Positions 45,902-59,213 of a stretch of DNA of 64,000 nt are shown piece after piece. Below the pieces are notes generated by a model. It saw nothing but the letters and a program-made list of their open reading frames with translations, had not been told where the DNA came from and searched no databases. Source of the stretch: Favolaschia claudopus (Eukaryota; Basidiomycota; Agaricomycetes; Agaricales; Mycenaceae); the NCBI GenBank assembly GCA_037176885.1, contig JAWWNJ010000034.1:124001-188000 (forward strand), in the 5' to 3' direction. Position numbers and translations under genes: made by a program. Position 1 is the stretch's first letter; every line of letters begins with the position of its first letter.

Positions 45902-46305
45902 GGTGGCTGAAAGCGTGACTCGGCTGTCAATGTTATGTCGCAGGGTCTGAGCGTGCGAATGTATCTCATGCCGGCTTCCTCCATGGTCACCCGAGATCTG
46001 CCGAATAGGTATTCTTTTAGAATACTTAGTTCGTCTTTCTTCGGGCGAGGAGGATACATTACTTGAGGATTGGCAAGAGGAGGCACTCCACCTTCTTCAG
46101 CTGGAGCTGGGAGTGTATCAACTATTCAATGGTCGCAGATCGTACTTTGAATTATTCTTTTCTTCAATTTGCAAATGTTCGTGGTCATCGGCGGGTCAAT
46201 CAGTCTCAAAGCAAAGAATTCCAAAACATGTCCATTCCAGCTGTCCAGAGCTCATACAAGACGTAGCACTCGTAAATATTTTTGTTACATATGTAATACA
46301 TCCAT

Positions 46306-47707
46306 TTACGACTGCGCCGGCGTGTTCTCAGCGAAGTATTCGTGATTGTCGGCGTTGGCAATCCTGAAAAGAATGTGCATAGTCAGTGTAAGCTCAGAAT
46401 TTGGTTCGAAATCTGGAAGTACTCACGCACGAGCGCTGTTGCTGATGGCGAGCGACTTGGCGCCAGACTGGCCGTAAACGTAGTCCTGCGTGCCACCGAT
46501 ACGGGTGAAGTGCGAGGACTCGTGAATGATGGTTCCCGCGCGCGAGTCAGTGCCGGTGGTGGTGGTCTGCCAGAAGACGGGGCAGAGGTAGACGATGCCG
46601 AATCTAATTGAAGGAAATAAGAATATATAGGCGAATGAACTAAAAGGAATAAGCACTCACTCGTCGGGATAAACGTAAGCATAAGTGCCCGCATCGTTGC
46701 AAGAGCAGTCGAACTGAATCGCTTTATCAGCATTGAGACGCATCAGAGGTGACGAAGGCAACTCACAGTGAACGTCGAGTAGTCAGCATTGACCATGTTC
46801 GTGTAGTGCGTCAAGACAGTGCTGTGGTGAGCACTCGTGTAGGTGCCGAACCAGGTAGCGAAGCGGGTCGTGGACGAAGTGTGCGAAGTGAGGTATCTAG
46901 AACAGATAGCAATCCGTTTAGATGAGCGACTGCAATGGATAGAAAAAACTCCGCGCGTACGATTGAGACTCGGAAGCATAGCTCTTCGCCGCAGTGACTG
47001 CCGTGGCGATAGTGCTCTGCTGGCTTGAGCTGCAGCTCCGGTACGAAATGCGCTTGTCGAGCGAGCGGCGAGCGACAGCGAGCTCGCCAGAAATGGCGGC
47101 GGTGTGTCGCGAAGGGTGGCTGGCGTGGATGGTTTGCAGCTCGCCGTTGGCATCAACGTAGCTGAACTCGTTGTTGGCGACAATGTCGTAGGTGGCTTCG
47201 CCGGAGGAGGTGAAGTTGTACGCCTTAGAAACTGTGGCAGTGGTAAATTAGTTTTATCTGGGTTACAAGGATTCGAGAGGGGCACGCACGATCATGAGCG
47301 ATCTCAATAGAAGCACCCGGAGCGAGCACAGTGAAGGACTCGGGCAGGTTGTTCTTGACGATCGTGGCGGGGACGTACTTGGCCGCGATACCGTGGAAGG
47401 AAGGCGACTTGCCAGCGGGGTCGGTGATGGTGAAGCTGTCTGTCTCGAATGTGTTGAGGACGGTCCGCGGGTCGTTCAACAGCTTCAGCTCCACGTCGCC
47501 AGTGTTCTTGAGGGTGGCGGTGAGGTGGAGTTTGCTGACGGTTGACACCGCCGAAGGACCTGAAAGAATGGCGCGATGCTCAGAAATGGACAACGAATAA
47601 ACGAAGGGAGACGCACCGCCCAGAGAGAGCGAGAGGCCGGGAGCGGCAGACGCAGCTGCGGCGAGAGCCAATGCAACGAGAGCGGAACGGACGGTGGTGG
47701 AGAACAT
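46306..47707 (-). CDS. Peptidyl-Lys metalloendopeptidase (M35), copy A
   Basis: Secreted zinc protease of the deuterolysin/aspzincin family that cuts before lysine. Signal peptide MFSTTVRSALVALALAAAASA, an inhibitory propeptide domain (LHLTATLKNTGDVELKLLNDP ... ESFTVLAPGASIEIAHD), a Kex2-type LDKR site and the mature enzyme from ISYRSCSSSQQSTIATAV. Catalytic signatures: HESSH (HExxH) and GGTQDYVYG, whose Asp is the third zinc ligand in aspzincins; NADNHEYFAEN near the end is typical of the Lys-specific subgroup. Six or so exons. Stop TAA 46306-46308; start ATG 47705-47707. Confidence 0.88.
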
Positions 47708-50012
47708 CTTCAGTGGGCAGAACAAACGAGGGGTTCAAGCTGGGCTCCATCGAGACGGCGTTGCCCTCTTTATGAGAGGTGGCGAATAGAGATAAGGATG
47801 TCGCCACTTGGTCGCCACATGCTATGTTCGTTGTAACCACCCTCTCAACAATCAGCTCCAGAGCCTCCATGAGTCAACTGACGAGCGGGAAAGCTTGGAG
47901 TGAAGTTCTCTCCGAACAATCGCGGAAGCTTGTCTTACCCCTTGCAGTAGATGGCCGAACAAGAACCACAAGAACTCAGTGATTCTGGAGTGCCGCCGGA
48001 GAGCGCCGGAGGGGCGCATGTTGAGGATCGTCGGCAACAGCGCCAAGATTATGATGGGGTGGAGAGAACGCAGGAAACCATGTGTGCGGTCGATTTTCAT
48101 CACAGAAACCCCACATAAAAGCCCTTTCGGACTTCGAGTCCGTTAGATAAGAAGACAGAGACAGTTATTTTTCCGCAGTTAACCTTCTTCATTAGAGAAC
48201 GCGATAGAGAGCGGAGGATTGTCGGAATTCAACTCGAAAAGAAGAAAGACACAAACCAAACTTACAGCTGCAGCCGACGTTTGAGTCTGTTGGCAACTGT
48301 TGCGAAGTTGGTCTTCATGATGTGATCAATCAGATCATCGTGCCTGCCTCGGCAAATCGCGCCGCGGCAAATCGCGGTCAGGTGAGCATCAATCTTATTT
48401 CCCCGTCACGATTCGGGTTCAAGTTGAGTGGGGAAGGTGTGGGAAGTCATCTGAAGTCATTGAGAAGCAGCAGGAGAGACGCCAATCGTCAAAAGCTTGC
48501 GAGCGATGTCGAAATCCTCGACATCGTTTTCCAATCTAAGAAGAAACGATTAATCAGAAGATTCTACCATCGAGATTTGGGTCGGTACCGGTTAGAAGTT
48601 ACACCACTCAGTCTTGACCAACACCGTGGTGCTTCGTTCGTATAGTTTCTACGAGCTATGGGACCCGTGCCTTCGCCACTCAGGACCCTTTAACCGTTTT
48701 GACCTGCACTCACTTGCTGCTTGCAAGGCCGACGGCGCCGCACTGCCGCTCGCTGTACTCGCCGGCGCGCGTCGCCGCGGGGAGGGCGTGGGTAAATCCA
48801 CGTGCTGCGCACGTGGTTTCCTGTCAAAGGCTGTGCCGTGCTCTTTTAAAGTATAGGATGTGTCCTCCATATGTAGCAGCACTCTGCATCACATCCATAG
48901 GCAGACGGTCTGAAGGAATCCTGACTCAGGCCACATTGACTCACCTCTATGCCGCCCACCCAAGTTCTCAATGACTCTGACTCCGGCGGTTTCTGGGGAC
49001 TCCGAGAATTTTCAGGCTCTACCCCGGCTTTCAGGGATTCCTATATTATTGGCTCTTCTCACGGGAAATCGGACTCAGCTATGTTCTCGTTCACTTCGAG
49101 GGTTAGAACGTATGCATTGATCGTCTTGCCGAACAGTTTCGGACTGTCGGAGCGTATCCTCGTAAAGGTATTGTTTCGGTGTCTCGATAAAGGCACAACC
49201 TCCCCCATGATACAGTTTCAATGCTCCCATGATACAGTTTCAATGCTTCACCTTCTTTATGTGGATCGGGCTTTCAATCGGGGGCGATTTTTCATTTGAG
49301 GGTAAGCCTAGTACTCGAGGGGTCTATTGCGTGCTTCAGATGATTCTCGGTGAGTGGTCATCTTCTTAGAGTACGGACTTACTCGGCGAGCATGGTCTTT
49401 CTCAGTCTCCCCAATTGTCTAAGAAGTAGCCATTTGAAGCTTATCGGGCTCATACGCTACCAACCAGCTGCGTAGGCTCGGGAGGGCATTAACTTGAATG
49501 CCGGTTCAATGAACGGACGAGGTATTGAGTAAAGGCGAGCCAACGAAAAGGAAGACAGTAAGTAGCTCCTGCCAAGATTATAAGCCGACGAACCCGACAC
49601 ACGCTTTTTCTTACATAAAATGGGAAGAAAATCAAGGCACAAAGCGGCTCGAGTCCGTCGAGCGAAACCAGTCCGTTTCCCAATTGCAGAACGACACCAG
49701 AGCGGAAAGGTCCCGGAACGACGACGATTGGATGGATTGTCCGCTAAGGCTTGAGCTAGATTAAGCCGTGAAACTCCTCTGTATATGGGAAGGACGCGTT
49801 CGGGTGGGAATTGAATCAGAAATTCGACCCATGCAATATATAGAAACAGTGTACACGTCTTCTAAGTGAGCAAGCACAAAAGCAGAGAAAGCACAAGATA
49901 GCTACTAGATTACAGACCCGCGTGAACGTGGGTGCATACAGTCGGGAAAATAGCGGTCCCGGATGGTCGTCGATGCATATTATAGCATGATTCGCTGCGG
50001 CTTAGAGACGTT
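47708..50012. other. Intergenic, no recognised gene
   Basis: Several frames of 60-116 codons (for example 48322-48645 and 48949-49299, plus strand) show no domain and no paralogue in the window. A GC-rich block with CACGTG..CACGTG-like sequence lies at about 48798-48823. Confidence 0.45.
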
Positions 50013-52028
50013 CTACCGATATTCGGCGCCGCAGTCTCCAATTGTGGTGATGATCCTCCGCCCATTGGAGTAGGAGAGGACGTCTTCAATCGCTTCGCGG
50101 TCTTCGTCGGTCAGCCGGCAATCGGGATGAAATACTTTGAGGTTGTCATCGATGTGGTCCGAAAGCCCGAGGCGCGCTCCTGAAGAGAGCAGAGGAGATG
50201 GCGTTAGCTGAATATCAAGCCACAGAAAAATAAATAGATAATAGGAAAGGGCCGGAATTCGAGAACAGCGACGGCACGATATGGAAGGAAGGAAGGAGAA
50301 TTCGCTTCGGGAAAAATGAAGATGAAACCCGGAAGGACGCCGGTGAGCGTTTACGGATTCGCTGGCAGAGTCGGGCGGCAAACCCAACAACAATCACGGG
50401 ATCAAATCAACTCGCAGGATCGGGTGCACAAATGGGGCGGGGAGAGTGTAATAGAGGTGGACATATGACGGGACTCACCGACGAGCACGGCGCCAACGCA
50501 CGGCTGGTCGAGCACCCAACGAGTCGCTATGTTGGCGATGCTCACCCCTCCGTGGCGGTCTCCTATGACCCGCAGGCAGCGGAGCAGGCTTTGAAACAGC
50601 GCCCAGGTACCCCAGGCTTTGACGATCATGTCGAGGTACTAAACATCCAGCGACATGTCAGCTAGTGATACATGCATGTTGTAAGCAAGGTAGGCAAATG
50701 CCCGAACAAACGAGAAGCTATATCGACACTTGTACTGATGTGGAACGTACCTTGCGCTGAGAGGGCGTGAGCTCCCCGGAATAGAGATCGGGCTCCGGTT
50801 TGTTAAGCCAGACATCTGAAAGGAATCCGCCGCACTGATTGAATGAGTGATAGTATAGACAAGTACCATGGCGTCAGTCAGAACATCTTACTGTAAACGG
50901 CCATCCGGCAGTTTAGGTACTTACGAGGGTACCGTAGGTCTATTAATGAAGCAGATGAGGTAAGAAGGTAACAGCAGAGCTCCAATGGACACCCACCAAT
51001 AGCTTCAGGCCGTGTCGAGCACAGACGTCAGTCATGCCATGCAGAGGACGCGTGTCAATCAAGGAGAACTTGAAAACCCAGAATCCATAGGTCAGAAACG
51101 CGTCGCAGGTCTCCAGAAAGCAGACATGAATGAATGAATGCATACCTGGATCTGATTGGACACGACGACCCCAGGTCCGAGCTGAGTGCAGATCTCGTCT
51201 GTGCGAATGGTATCAAAGTTGCACAGTCCGATAGCGGAGATGAGGCCTTCGTCACGCAGTTCATTCAGTCTTTCCAGGGCAGTAATATACCCTTTGTCGG
51301 CGTAGTCCTATCGCCCATTTTCAGAACATGATCCACCACCACCACCAAAAGTGTAACTGGTAGAATGCACGACGAACCTGCCAATGGAACTGCCGTTTCA
51401 TTAGGTGGAGCTCGGCTAATAAAAATGGGAGACATACCTGAAGCAGATCTACACGATCTGTTTGCATGCGCACGAGTCGCTCCCGTACAGCTGCCTCTAC
51501 AACGGCTCGTGTCGGATTGGTGCTTTTGAATACACACCATTTTGTTGCTCCAATCACCGGATTCGGAGTGGGTAATGACTTCTTGAATTGTCCCTATCGA
51601 GACATATCTCTCAATCCTCGCTGTGAACCTCGGTGCAGGAAAAAGAGCGCGCACGAAAATGATCTCCGCGCTCCCATAATGATCCGCTGGTGGAAAGACA
51701 GTCTCAATCGCGGTCAAATTAAACGTAGAAAACACAACGCACCCTAAAGGTTCTGTCAAGATGATAGTCAGTGTAGGCAGAGATAGATAACTTTACCATG
51801 TCTATGTACGCGCCCTATTAGAACCGCCGACTTAAGAATAATATGACATCACCAACCAAACGCTGTGAATCCGAGCTCAACTTGCTGGCCCATGCATCTG
51901 CGAATCCTGGGAACGGGGGCGCTGCCCCAAGCGTTGCTTGATAGCTGCCATAGACCGCACCAGAGACGCGTCACACCCTTGAGAGGGCCGAGATCGAAAG
52001 TTTCGTGGACAGTGGTGGGCGACGACAT
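50013..52028 (-). CDS. Aldo/keto reductase family protein
   Basis: NAD(P)H-dependent oxidoreductase with TIM-barrel fold. Motifs in order: the GPLKGVTRLWCGLWQLS opening; DMADHYGSAE with the catalytic Asp and Tyr; ATKWC with the catalytic Lys; RMQTDRVDLLQ and FHWQDY with the active-site His; the NELRDEGLISAIGLCNFD block; VVSNQIQFSLID; and ARLGLSDHIDDNL at the cofactor end. The GAVLVG and ATRWVLDQP blocks match the family. About ten exons with short introns. Stop TAG 50013-50015, start ATG 52026-52028 (MSSPTTVHETF). The substrate is unknown. It faces the next gene with 376 bp between starts, so a shared promoter is possible. Confidence 0.8.
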
Positions 52029-52404
52029 GGAGAATAGTGGGAGGATGCAACCACGGCCACCCCCTGCTTTATATGCGGGTAAACACACCCGAAATGAAGG
52101 TGGAAGTGGGCGGTGAAGGTAAGTTGGTCGCAGAGGAGCTGGCCAGCAAGCAATCAAGTGTCGGGGCAAAGAGTTTGTGTGCCTCAGCCGGTTTGATCGG
52201 TGGCAGTAATATCTCCGCCACGGTAACCTGGTGGTTCGCCGGAGCAAAAAAAAGAGAAGAAGTCTCGTCAGAAGATCGCGAAGCAAAGTGATAGCAGCTC
52301 GCTCACGGCCTATAAATCTGGGCCCGATATGCACACGAGTTTCCATTCAACTCACCCCCGCAAACCACCTATGCCCGCCCCGGACATCTCGTCTCGACCC
52401 GTCA

Positions 52405-53234
52405 ATGCACGCCCCGTCCTGGGCCATGTGTGAGAACGCTGCTCGCTTTCTGGTGTCGATCATCGTATTGACAAGCCCCTCTCAGCAACCTGATGGCGGA
52501 TACCCTCATTGCGAACGCGACCCTGGACGAGTCAGTATCCCAGCTGCACGCGTATTCTCGTATGCTGATACAGGGACCCACCTTCATGCTAGTCTGCGCG
52601 CCATTGTACGAAACATGGTCGCATCTGCTACGCCGGGCATAGCGACCGCGCTGACAGCGGCTGCGCGCGATCGCCTCCAACAAACGAACGCGCGGTGTAT
52701 CCCCGGAACGTCATTCTGCCTTTTCACGACATACGGGGGTCATGTCGCACCGACGCCGCAGCTGCAAGACGTGCTGAAGCGAGCTCGCGCATTGTACGGG
52801 TCGGGGATGGGCTTCGCTAGCTTGAGGTGAGCTCAACGTTCCTATCGTCGTCATTGTCATTGTGTTCGTGTCGTAAATTGAATCGTATCTGTGTAGCTTG
52901 CTCGCGAGCGCGGTCCGGTCTACGATCGGGACACGATGGGACGCAGAGGGAGAGGCAGCGGAAGTTCTTGCGGTGATAGATGCCGACATCGCTCAAGCTA
53001 TCCAGGTTAGGCATTGCGAGCCTCGTGTTGACGAACCTTCTGATGGGATTCTCACAATCGCAGAGCTGCAAAGAGGAAGTCGAAGCTGGACGAGTGGGGG
53101 ATTACACTTCGGCGCGTAAAGCCCTGGCAGAGCTTCGAAGCACGGTGGACGCAAGCTACGCGGAAATCGAGGCTTGGGGCGGGGAATTCCCTTTTGAGCG
53201 CGCAGCTTCTAGTCTCGCGTATTGGAATGTGTGA
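52405..53234 (+). CDS. Hypothetical three-exon protein
   Basis: Exons 52405-52826, 52897-53005 and 53064-53234 join in phase (AG|C, then CAG|AGC) and give 233 residues without a stop. No known domain. The middle is Ala-rich and helical (ATALTAAARDRLQQ, LQDVLKRARALYGSGMGFASLS), and exon 3 is helical and charged (SCKEEVEAGRVGDYTSARKAL), so a coiled-coil or helical-bundle protein is likely. The start is not certain: ATG 52405 opens the frame, and other nearby ATGs lie in different frames. Divergent from the aldo/keto reductase. Confidence 0.5.
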
Positions 53235-56200
53235 GGATGCAGCATGGATCGGGGATGGAGAGTCGGGACGCTTCGGGAGATGAGGATGATCCGCGGAACC
53301 AGATATTTGTTGTACTTTTAGCCACCCGCCGCTTGCAAAATGTATACCACCATTGCGGCATAGAGCCTTCCCTTCATCTCATCATGGAATGAATATTTTC
53401 GCGCCCCCATTGTCCTGTGTGAGCGGAGTGGATCTACATGGGATACAATTTCCCCTTTTCTTCCCGCGAAAACCATCGTAGGAAAACGGAGAAGAAAACC
53501 AGAGAATTGGCGGAGTATCAATCAGAATATTGCAACGCATGTGAAGACCACCGTATTTCTCACCTTGTATGTGGCCTATCTAAATTCAGTATCTTCAGGA
53601 CATGGAATATCAGAAACATTACAGTTTCGGGCTCACCCTTAATCTTCTCGATATCGTTGCGCTGGGATCCATGCGGTGGCGTGCGGCGTGGGTGTCCTCC
53701 TCCCCTCAGCAATTGAGTCGGAGACGGTGTTGACGGTCATGATCCAACGGCGGAGACGGTAATCTCCTGGACGCGACGACACGTCACAGGAAAAAATGAA
53801 GTGGCTGAAGCTGATATATCATCGACACACATGTCGGCCGCGCGAGACAGATCCTCTGAGTCGAAAATAACCAAGAACCTCACCGATGAGTCTATATACG
53901 CTGACATTTTGCTTCAGTGTACCTCGCGAGTCGCCTTTGATTATCCCCCATGCTCCACCGTTTTTGGATGCGCAATGCGTCGACGGAGAGCCGTTACTCC
54001 ATCAAATGGATTGTTCTTACATTTGGCGCGACAAAACGCGTGGAAATGCGCGTCGAGGGAACTTTCACGACGCGTTGTGGTGGTTGAGGAAGAGCTATGC
54101 CGGCATACTTGTGTTTGCTTGCCAGTCGCTTCTCCCCCTGCCGAATGTCGGCATCATCCTTTCCACCTCCACCGTCATCGCCGCTAGCACTTTACCGCTT
54201 CATTAGACATTGAATGTCCAGGAACTCGAGTGGCAAATCATCTCACTCCACTTTGACTCAACGTGTCTAATTCTTGTTTAACAGGACACACGAATTGGTG
54301 ATAAATTGTGTAACACGCTCATCTCGGACACGGCCGTCAACGACGGAGGGTTTCGGAAACCTCTGCTGAACTTTGAAGAGAACATTTGCAGACCTGATAC
54401 AAGTGACATGCTGAACTGCCCTTCATAGTCTTTGTTTTATCGGCGACGTGTGGATGTGGCGAACCCAACATTTACGGCGGCCGTTTTCGAACATCAAAAC
54501 AACTGTCTTCTGTTGGTCTGCTTTCTAGCCATACACATACGCATTCTACGTACCTATCTATTTCTCCCCGTCGCCCCGCGCCTATTCCAAACCCCCACGC
54601 CACAAAGCCTTTGGTACCGACAATGTACACGCCAGCATCAATCAATGCTCTGAGTCTTCCAGGGTCTTCCGTTTTTCGGCGAATTTGCGACTTCTCGATG
54701 ACATTCACCACTGACGATCGATTTCACGAGCTTTCGGAAGGTCTTCTACTGACTTACCGACGTTCCCTCAACACCTTCGTTGAAACACCGTCCATTTCAA
54801 CTCGAATACTGTGAGTTCCCCATGGTATTCTCGGCAACCTAACAAACTCATTCACTGTCTCCGTCGGTTCAAAGGACGCAATCCGGCATCCAAAATTGCA
54901 ATTCAATTTCACTCGTCACTGAAATTCCCCGGAGTCGGGGATCATTCCGCGTTGATTCTCCCGTCCTTCGATGATCGATGTTCTACGGGGATCAACAGGG
55001 ATCCTATTGCGCATGGGATCGACGTCCGCCATATGCCAATCGCATGGTGATCCATCATCCCGCAGGTTCGAAAAATTAAATAACCGAGAGTCCGAGACCA
55101 AGGCAAAGTTAAATCGCCGGGTTCTTCATTTTCCAACTCAGCTGGAATTCCAAGAAAAGGGAGCGGGCCGGTGGGTAATGGACGCAGACTAAGGGATTAT
55201 CACGAGCTGCTTGTTCGTCCTCTGTCAGTTTCAATTTGGATTCAATTTAGCGAAGGCACCAGGACAGAACGAAACAAAAGAGGTGAGGGTAAGATCATCT
55301 GTGCTCAAGGTGTCCTTCGGATTCGATTCCAGAACGTCAGAATTCGGAAGGATCTTGCTATACCCCGAGAACACACTGTTATAGTTATACACAAGACTCA
55401 GGAAGGTAATACAGTAATTCCAAGCGTCCGAACCTCCCAAGTCGATGATCAGTACACCCCAGATTTGTATCAATGTCGAACACCTGGAGGAAGTTCACGG
55501 ACGACTAAAGAGATAAAGGGGTTCGATAAATTCGGTGTTAAAACCCAACCGAACGAACTTCTGGCCGCTGTAGTACGGAGGTAACTTCCTACTCAAGTAG
55601 AGTACTGAGTACGAGGAAATTAATTATCGAAGCAGATATCCCTCCCGCATTTACCTGGCTCCCCGCAGGTCCCCTTATACTTCAGGCAATCAGATAACAG
55701 AAGATGCATACGATCTTCCATGTAGAATCTCGGGAGACTCAACTTGTTCAGGACCACAACACATATTACTTGGTAGTTTCTCGGGATTGCGCAAGGATCG
55801 CGTTGAACATTTCACCATTATGTTTGAGTAACCTTTCAGACTCTGAGAGTCCTCAAAGGGTCATATACACGACACGAAGAGAATTCAATAGGGCGGGGAA
55901 ACATACCCTTGCCCGACATTCAAGGGCTTCATTGACATTCGGTTTGACATAATTTTCCCAACATGGCAATCTTCCCACCGGTAAGTTCAACTGATTTTCC
56001 CAGCGTTCGAATTTTAGAGGTCGGATGTCATATGCGCATATGCGCATATGCGCATATGCTTGGACTTGGTTTCGTCACTGTAGGCCATGGCCAAGACGGG
56101 GCTAAACCAGTGATACTTTGAGACTTGTGAGTCTTGGGAAGAAGCCGCCGGTGTGCCTGATGTACTGACTTGAGTATTCCAACAGGGTTTAGCGGCCGGG

Positions 56201-57550
56201 ACTCGGTATCAGGTACAAGTGAAATAGGATACGTCCTTAATTTTTCTTTCAGGCAGAACCATTTTCACGCTCTCCGACTTCCGCAAGACGCCGCTAGATG
56301 TAAGTTGTAAAAAGCAACTACCATCAACCCGAATGTGTTCGGCACTATTCGGGAGCTCGGCTGCACTCCGCACAATCGGCCGAATGATCGGCCGGCTGGT
56401 GTTATCAGGGGCTAAATCCAAACAAACAGACTGTCGGAAGCGAACGGCTTGTCTTCTGCCATGATGAACTTCGTTCTTCTTTATCATTTTCCGCCCAATT
56501 TACCTCCTGAAAGTTCCCATTGCAAACCTGGACCTATTCACTGAACCAACATTGAACGCTCTTTGAACAACACTCTCCAACGTCGCCTAATTTTCCATCG
56601 CAATATCGGTACCTTCATACGTTACCCCGCTCACTTGGGGGAATGGGCCGTCGCGAAGCGCGGCAGGTACTCGTACTTATGACCCTATGTACCAAGTCAG
56701 CCTGTACGTTGAGTATTGAGAGTTGAGTATAAATTTAATTAATGTGTCTCGAAGCGTCGTCGCAAAGACACTGATGGGGGCTACAGTATAGCGACGACGA
56801 GAAACCCCGCAAGTATTTGAGGTCCAACAATCAGACAGACACGACAATTATCAAGCCAAAGCCTACTGCTGAGCGCGAGGACGGAGCGGTAGCGAAAGCT
56901 ATGGAGGATGTCGAGTTGACAAGCACACGCTCGGAAGGAAATGCGCCCGGGCCCCGGCCGACGGAATGATCTGGCCCTTTATAGTCTGATTCGTTTAGTT
57001 TGTGAAATGCGATAAGTACCCGATACCCAATTTAAAGTTTACTGTGAACGCTCAGACGAGGTCGACTACCAAAAGGTCCAAGAATCTAAGAGGCCCAGCG
57101 ATAGGAATTGTTTATTTGGATTTTACACCGAGTCAAAGTTTTCTCACGGTCACAAACTAAAAGGCCATTACAAGGGTTTGTATTGGTTTTAACAAAAGGT
57201 AAGGAAAAGGCGCACAGCCACCATCAAAAGTGTTCAACGAATAGACCGGACAAGTAATAACGGAGGTCACGCAAATCTGGTGGCGATGAAATCTTAAAAG
57301 AACGACTACATAAGTACTCGTAAATGGACGAACAATGCGCCGCTAACCCCCCTTCTATCTGGTGAAGCAGCTACTCATGCAAATTGAATGAAGCCACCCA
57401 GCCCACGAATCTCCGCATCTGACCCTCTAGAGGCTAAGCTTGTGTCACTAAGCGCTTCTCTCAGCATATGGCACCATTGCTCTGCTATCAGTTATCTTGA
57501 ATAGATCGATCCTTGGGTGAACTTCAAGCCCCACTCTTCCAAGGACCAAG
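53235..57550. other. Gene-poor 4.3-kb region
   Basis: No gene recognised. Frames at 53801-54187 and 55171-55584 (plus) are open but show no domain. Includes the 30-bp palindromic tract at 56029-56058. Base composition is ordinary and no full-length transposon was seen. Confidence 0.45.
56029..56058. repeat. Perfect palindromic (CATATGCG) tract
   Basis: Three full CATATGCG units plus CATATG, 30 bp. The tract equals its own reverse complement and alternates pyrimidine and purine at every position. Confidence 0.9.
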
Positions 57551-58958
57551 ATGTTCTTCGCTTTCTCCAATCTCGTTTTCGTGACTCTGGCACTGGCCGC
57601 CACTGCTTCCAGCTCCGAGTCTCTCAAACTCTCGCTATTTCTCAGTGGTACGTGCCGCATCAAAACTCAAAGTCGTTCATCTGAATATATTTCGATTTCA
57701 AACAAAGGACCATCGGCGGTGACTACCGTCCGTGAACTCCAGATCACCACCACTCTCGTGAATACGGGCGACGTAGAAGTCAAGCTGCTGAACGACCCGC
57801 GGACCGTCCTTGACACATTCGAGACGGACAGCTTTATCATCACCGACCCCACTGGCAAGTCGCCGTCCTTCCACGGTATTGCGGTCAAGTACGTCCCCGC
57901 CACGGTCGTCAAGAACAACCTACCCGAATCCTTCACCGTGCTCGCTCCGGGTGCTTCTACTCAGATCGCTCACGATCGTAGGTGCCCAATCGGTGATGAA
58001 ATGACATTGGACCGATGCACCGTTTGCACAGTTTTCAAAGCGTACAACTTCACCTCCTCCGGCGAAGCCACCTACGACATTGTCGCCAACAACCAGTTCA
58101 GCTACGTTGATGCCAACGGCGAGTTGCAGACCATCCACGCAAGCCAGTCGCGGCATACCACCGCCATTTCTGGCGAGCTCGCCGCCGCCCGCCACTCGTT
58201 TGACAAGCGCGTTTCGTACCAGAGCTGCAACTCAGACCAGCAGAGCACTATCGCCACGGCGGTTACTGCGGCGAAGAGCTATGCTTCCGAGTCTCAATCG
58301 TACGCGCGGAGTTTTGTCTATACGTCCATCCGTTCCAGTAGCTCATCTCAGCGGATTCTTCCAATAGCTACCTCAAATCGCACACTTCGTCCACGACTCG
58401 CTTCGTTACCTGGTTTGGCACCTACACCAGTGCTCACCAAAGCACCGTCTTGACTGACTTCACGAAAATGGTCAATGCTGACTTCTCCACTTTTACTGTG
58501 AGTTGCCTTCGTCACCTCTGATGCGTCTCAATGCTGATAAAGCGATTCAGTTCGACTGCTCTTGCAACGCTCCGGGATTTTATGCTTACGTTTATCCCGA
58601 CGAGTGAGTTCTTATTCCTTTTAGTTCATTCGCTTATAGATTCTTATTTCCTTCAATTAGATTCGGCATCGTCTACCTCTGCCCCGTCTTCTGGCGGACC
58701 ACCACCACCGGCACTGACTCGCGCGCAGGAACCATCATTCACGAATCCTCTCACTTCTTTCGTATCGCTAGCACACAGGACTACGCTTACGGTCAAGCTG
58801 GTTCTAAGCAGCTCGCCATCAACGACAGCAATCGGGCGTGAGTCTTTTCAATCTCTAACCCAATTTTCGAGCTTACTCTGACAATGCGTGATAATCTCAG
58901 GGTTGCTAACGCCGACAACCACGAATACTTTGCGGAGAATACGCCGGTGCAGTCGTAA
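57551..58958 (+). CDS. Peptidyl-Lys metalloendopeptidase (M35), copy B
   Basis: Inverted paralogue of 46306-47707 with the same exon order. Signal peptide MFFAFSNLVFVTLALAATAS, propeptide block TTTLVNTGDVEVKLLNDP, FDKR processing site, mature start VSYQSCNSDQQSTIATAV, then SYASESQS, TWFGTYTSAHQSTVL, FDCSCN and AYVYPDEFGIVYLCPVFW. Zinc site HESSH is intact. The downstream motif reads ASTQDYAYG where copy A has GGTQDYVYG, so the usual Gly-Thr is Ser-Thr while the Asp is kept. Ends NADNHEYFAENTPVQS, TAA 58956-58958. Likely active but possibly altered. Confidence 0.87.
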
Positions 58959-59213
58959 ATGGACATAGACTAGTGAGCACTGCTAGTTCCTGTATCACTG
59001 GGCCGCCGGAATGCTGGCAGATGGACATGCTTTTGCAATTCCACTCGAGCCTGAGTGAACCGCCGACCATCTGCGCACAGTTTCAAGAGGGAAGAAAAAT
59101 CAATCTGAGTTCCGCAATCATTTACACCCCCGACTCTAGCCTCTAGGTGAAGAAGCTCGAGCATTTGAACGAGCAAGTCGGCATCAACCAATGAAAACTC
59201 TCAACCAGCGAAT

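Noticed and set aside
55171..55584. A 137-codon plus-strand gene
   Set aside because: No domain, no plausible splice partners and no paralogue in the window.
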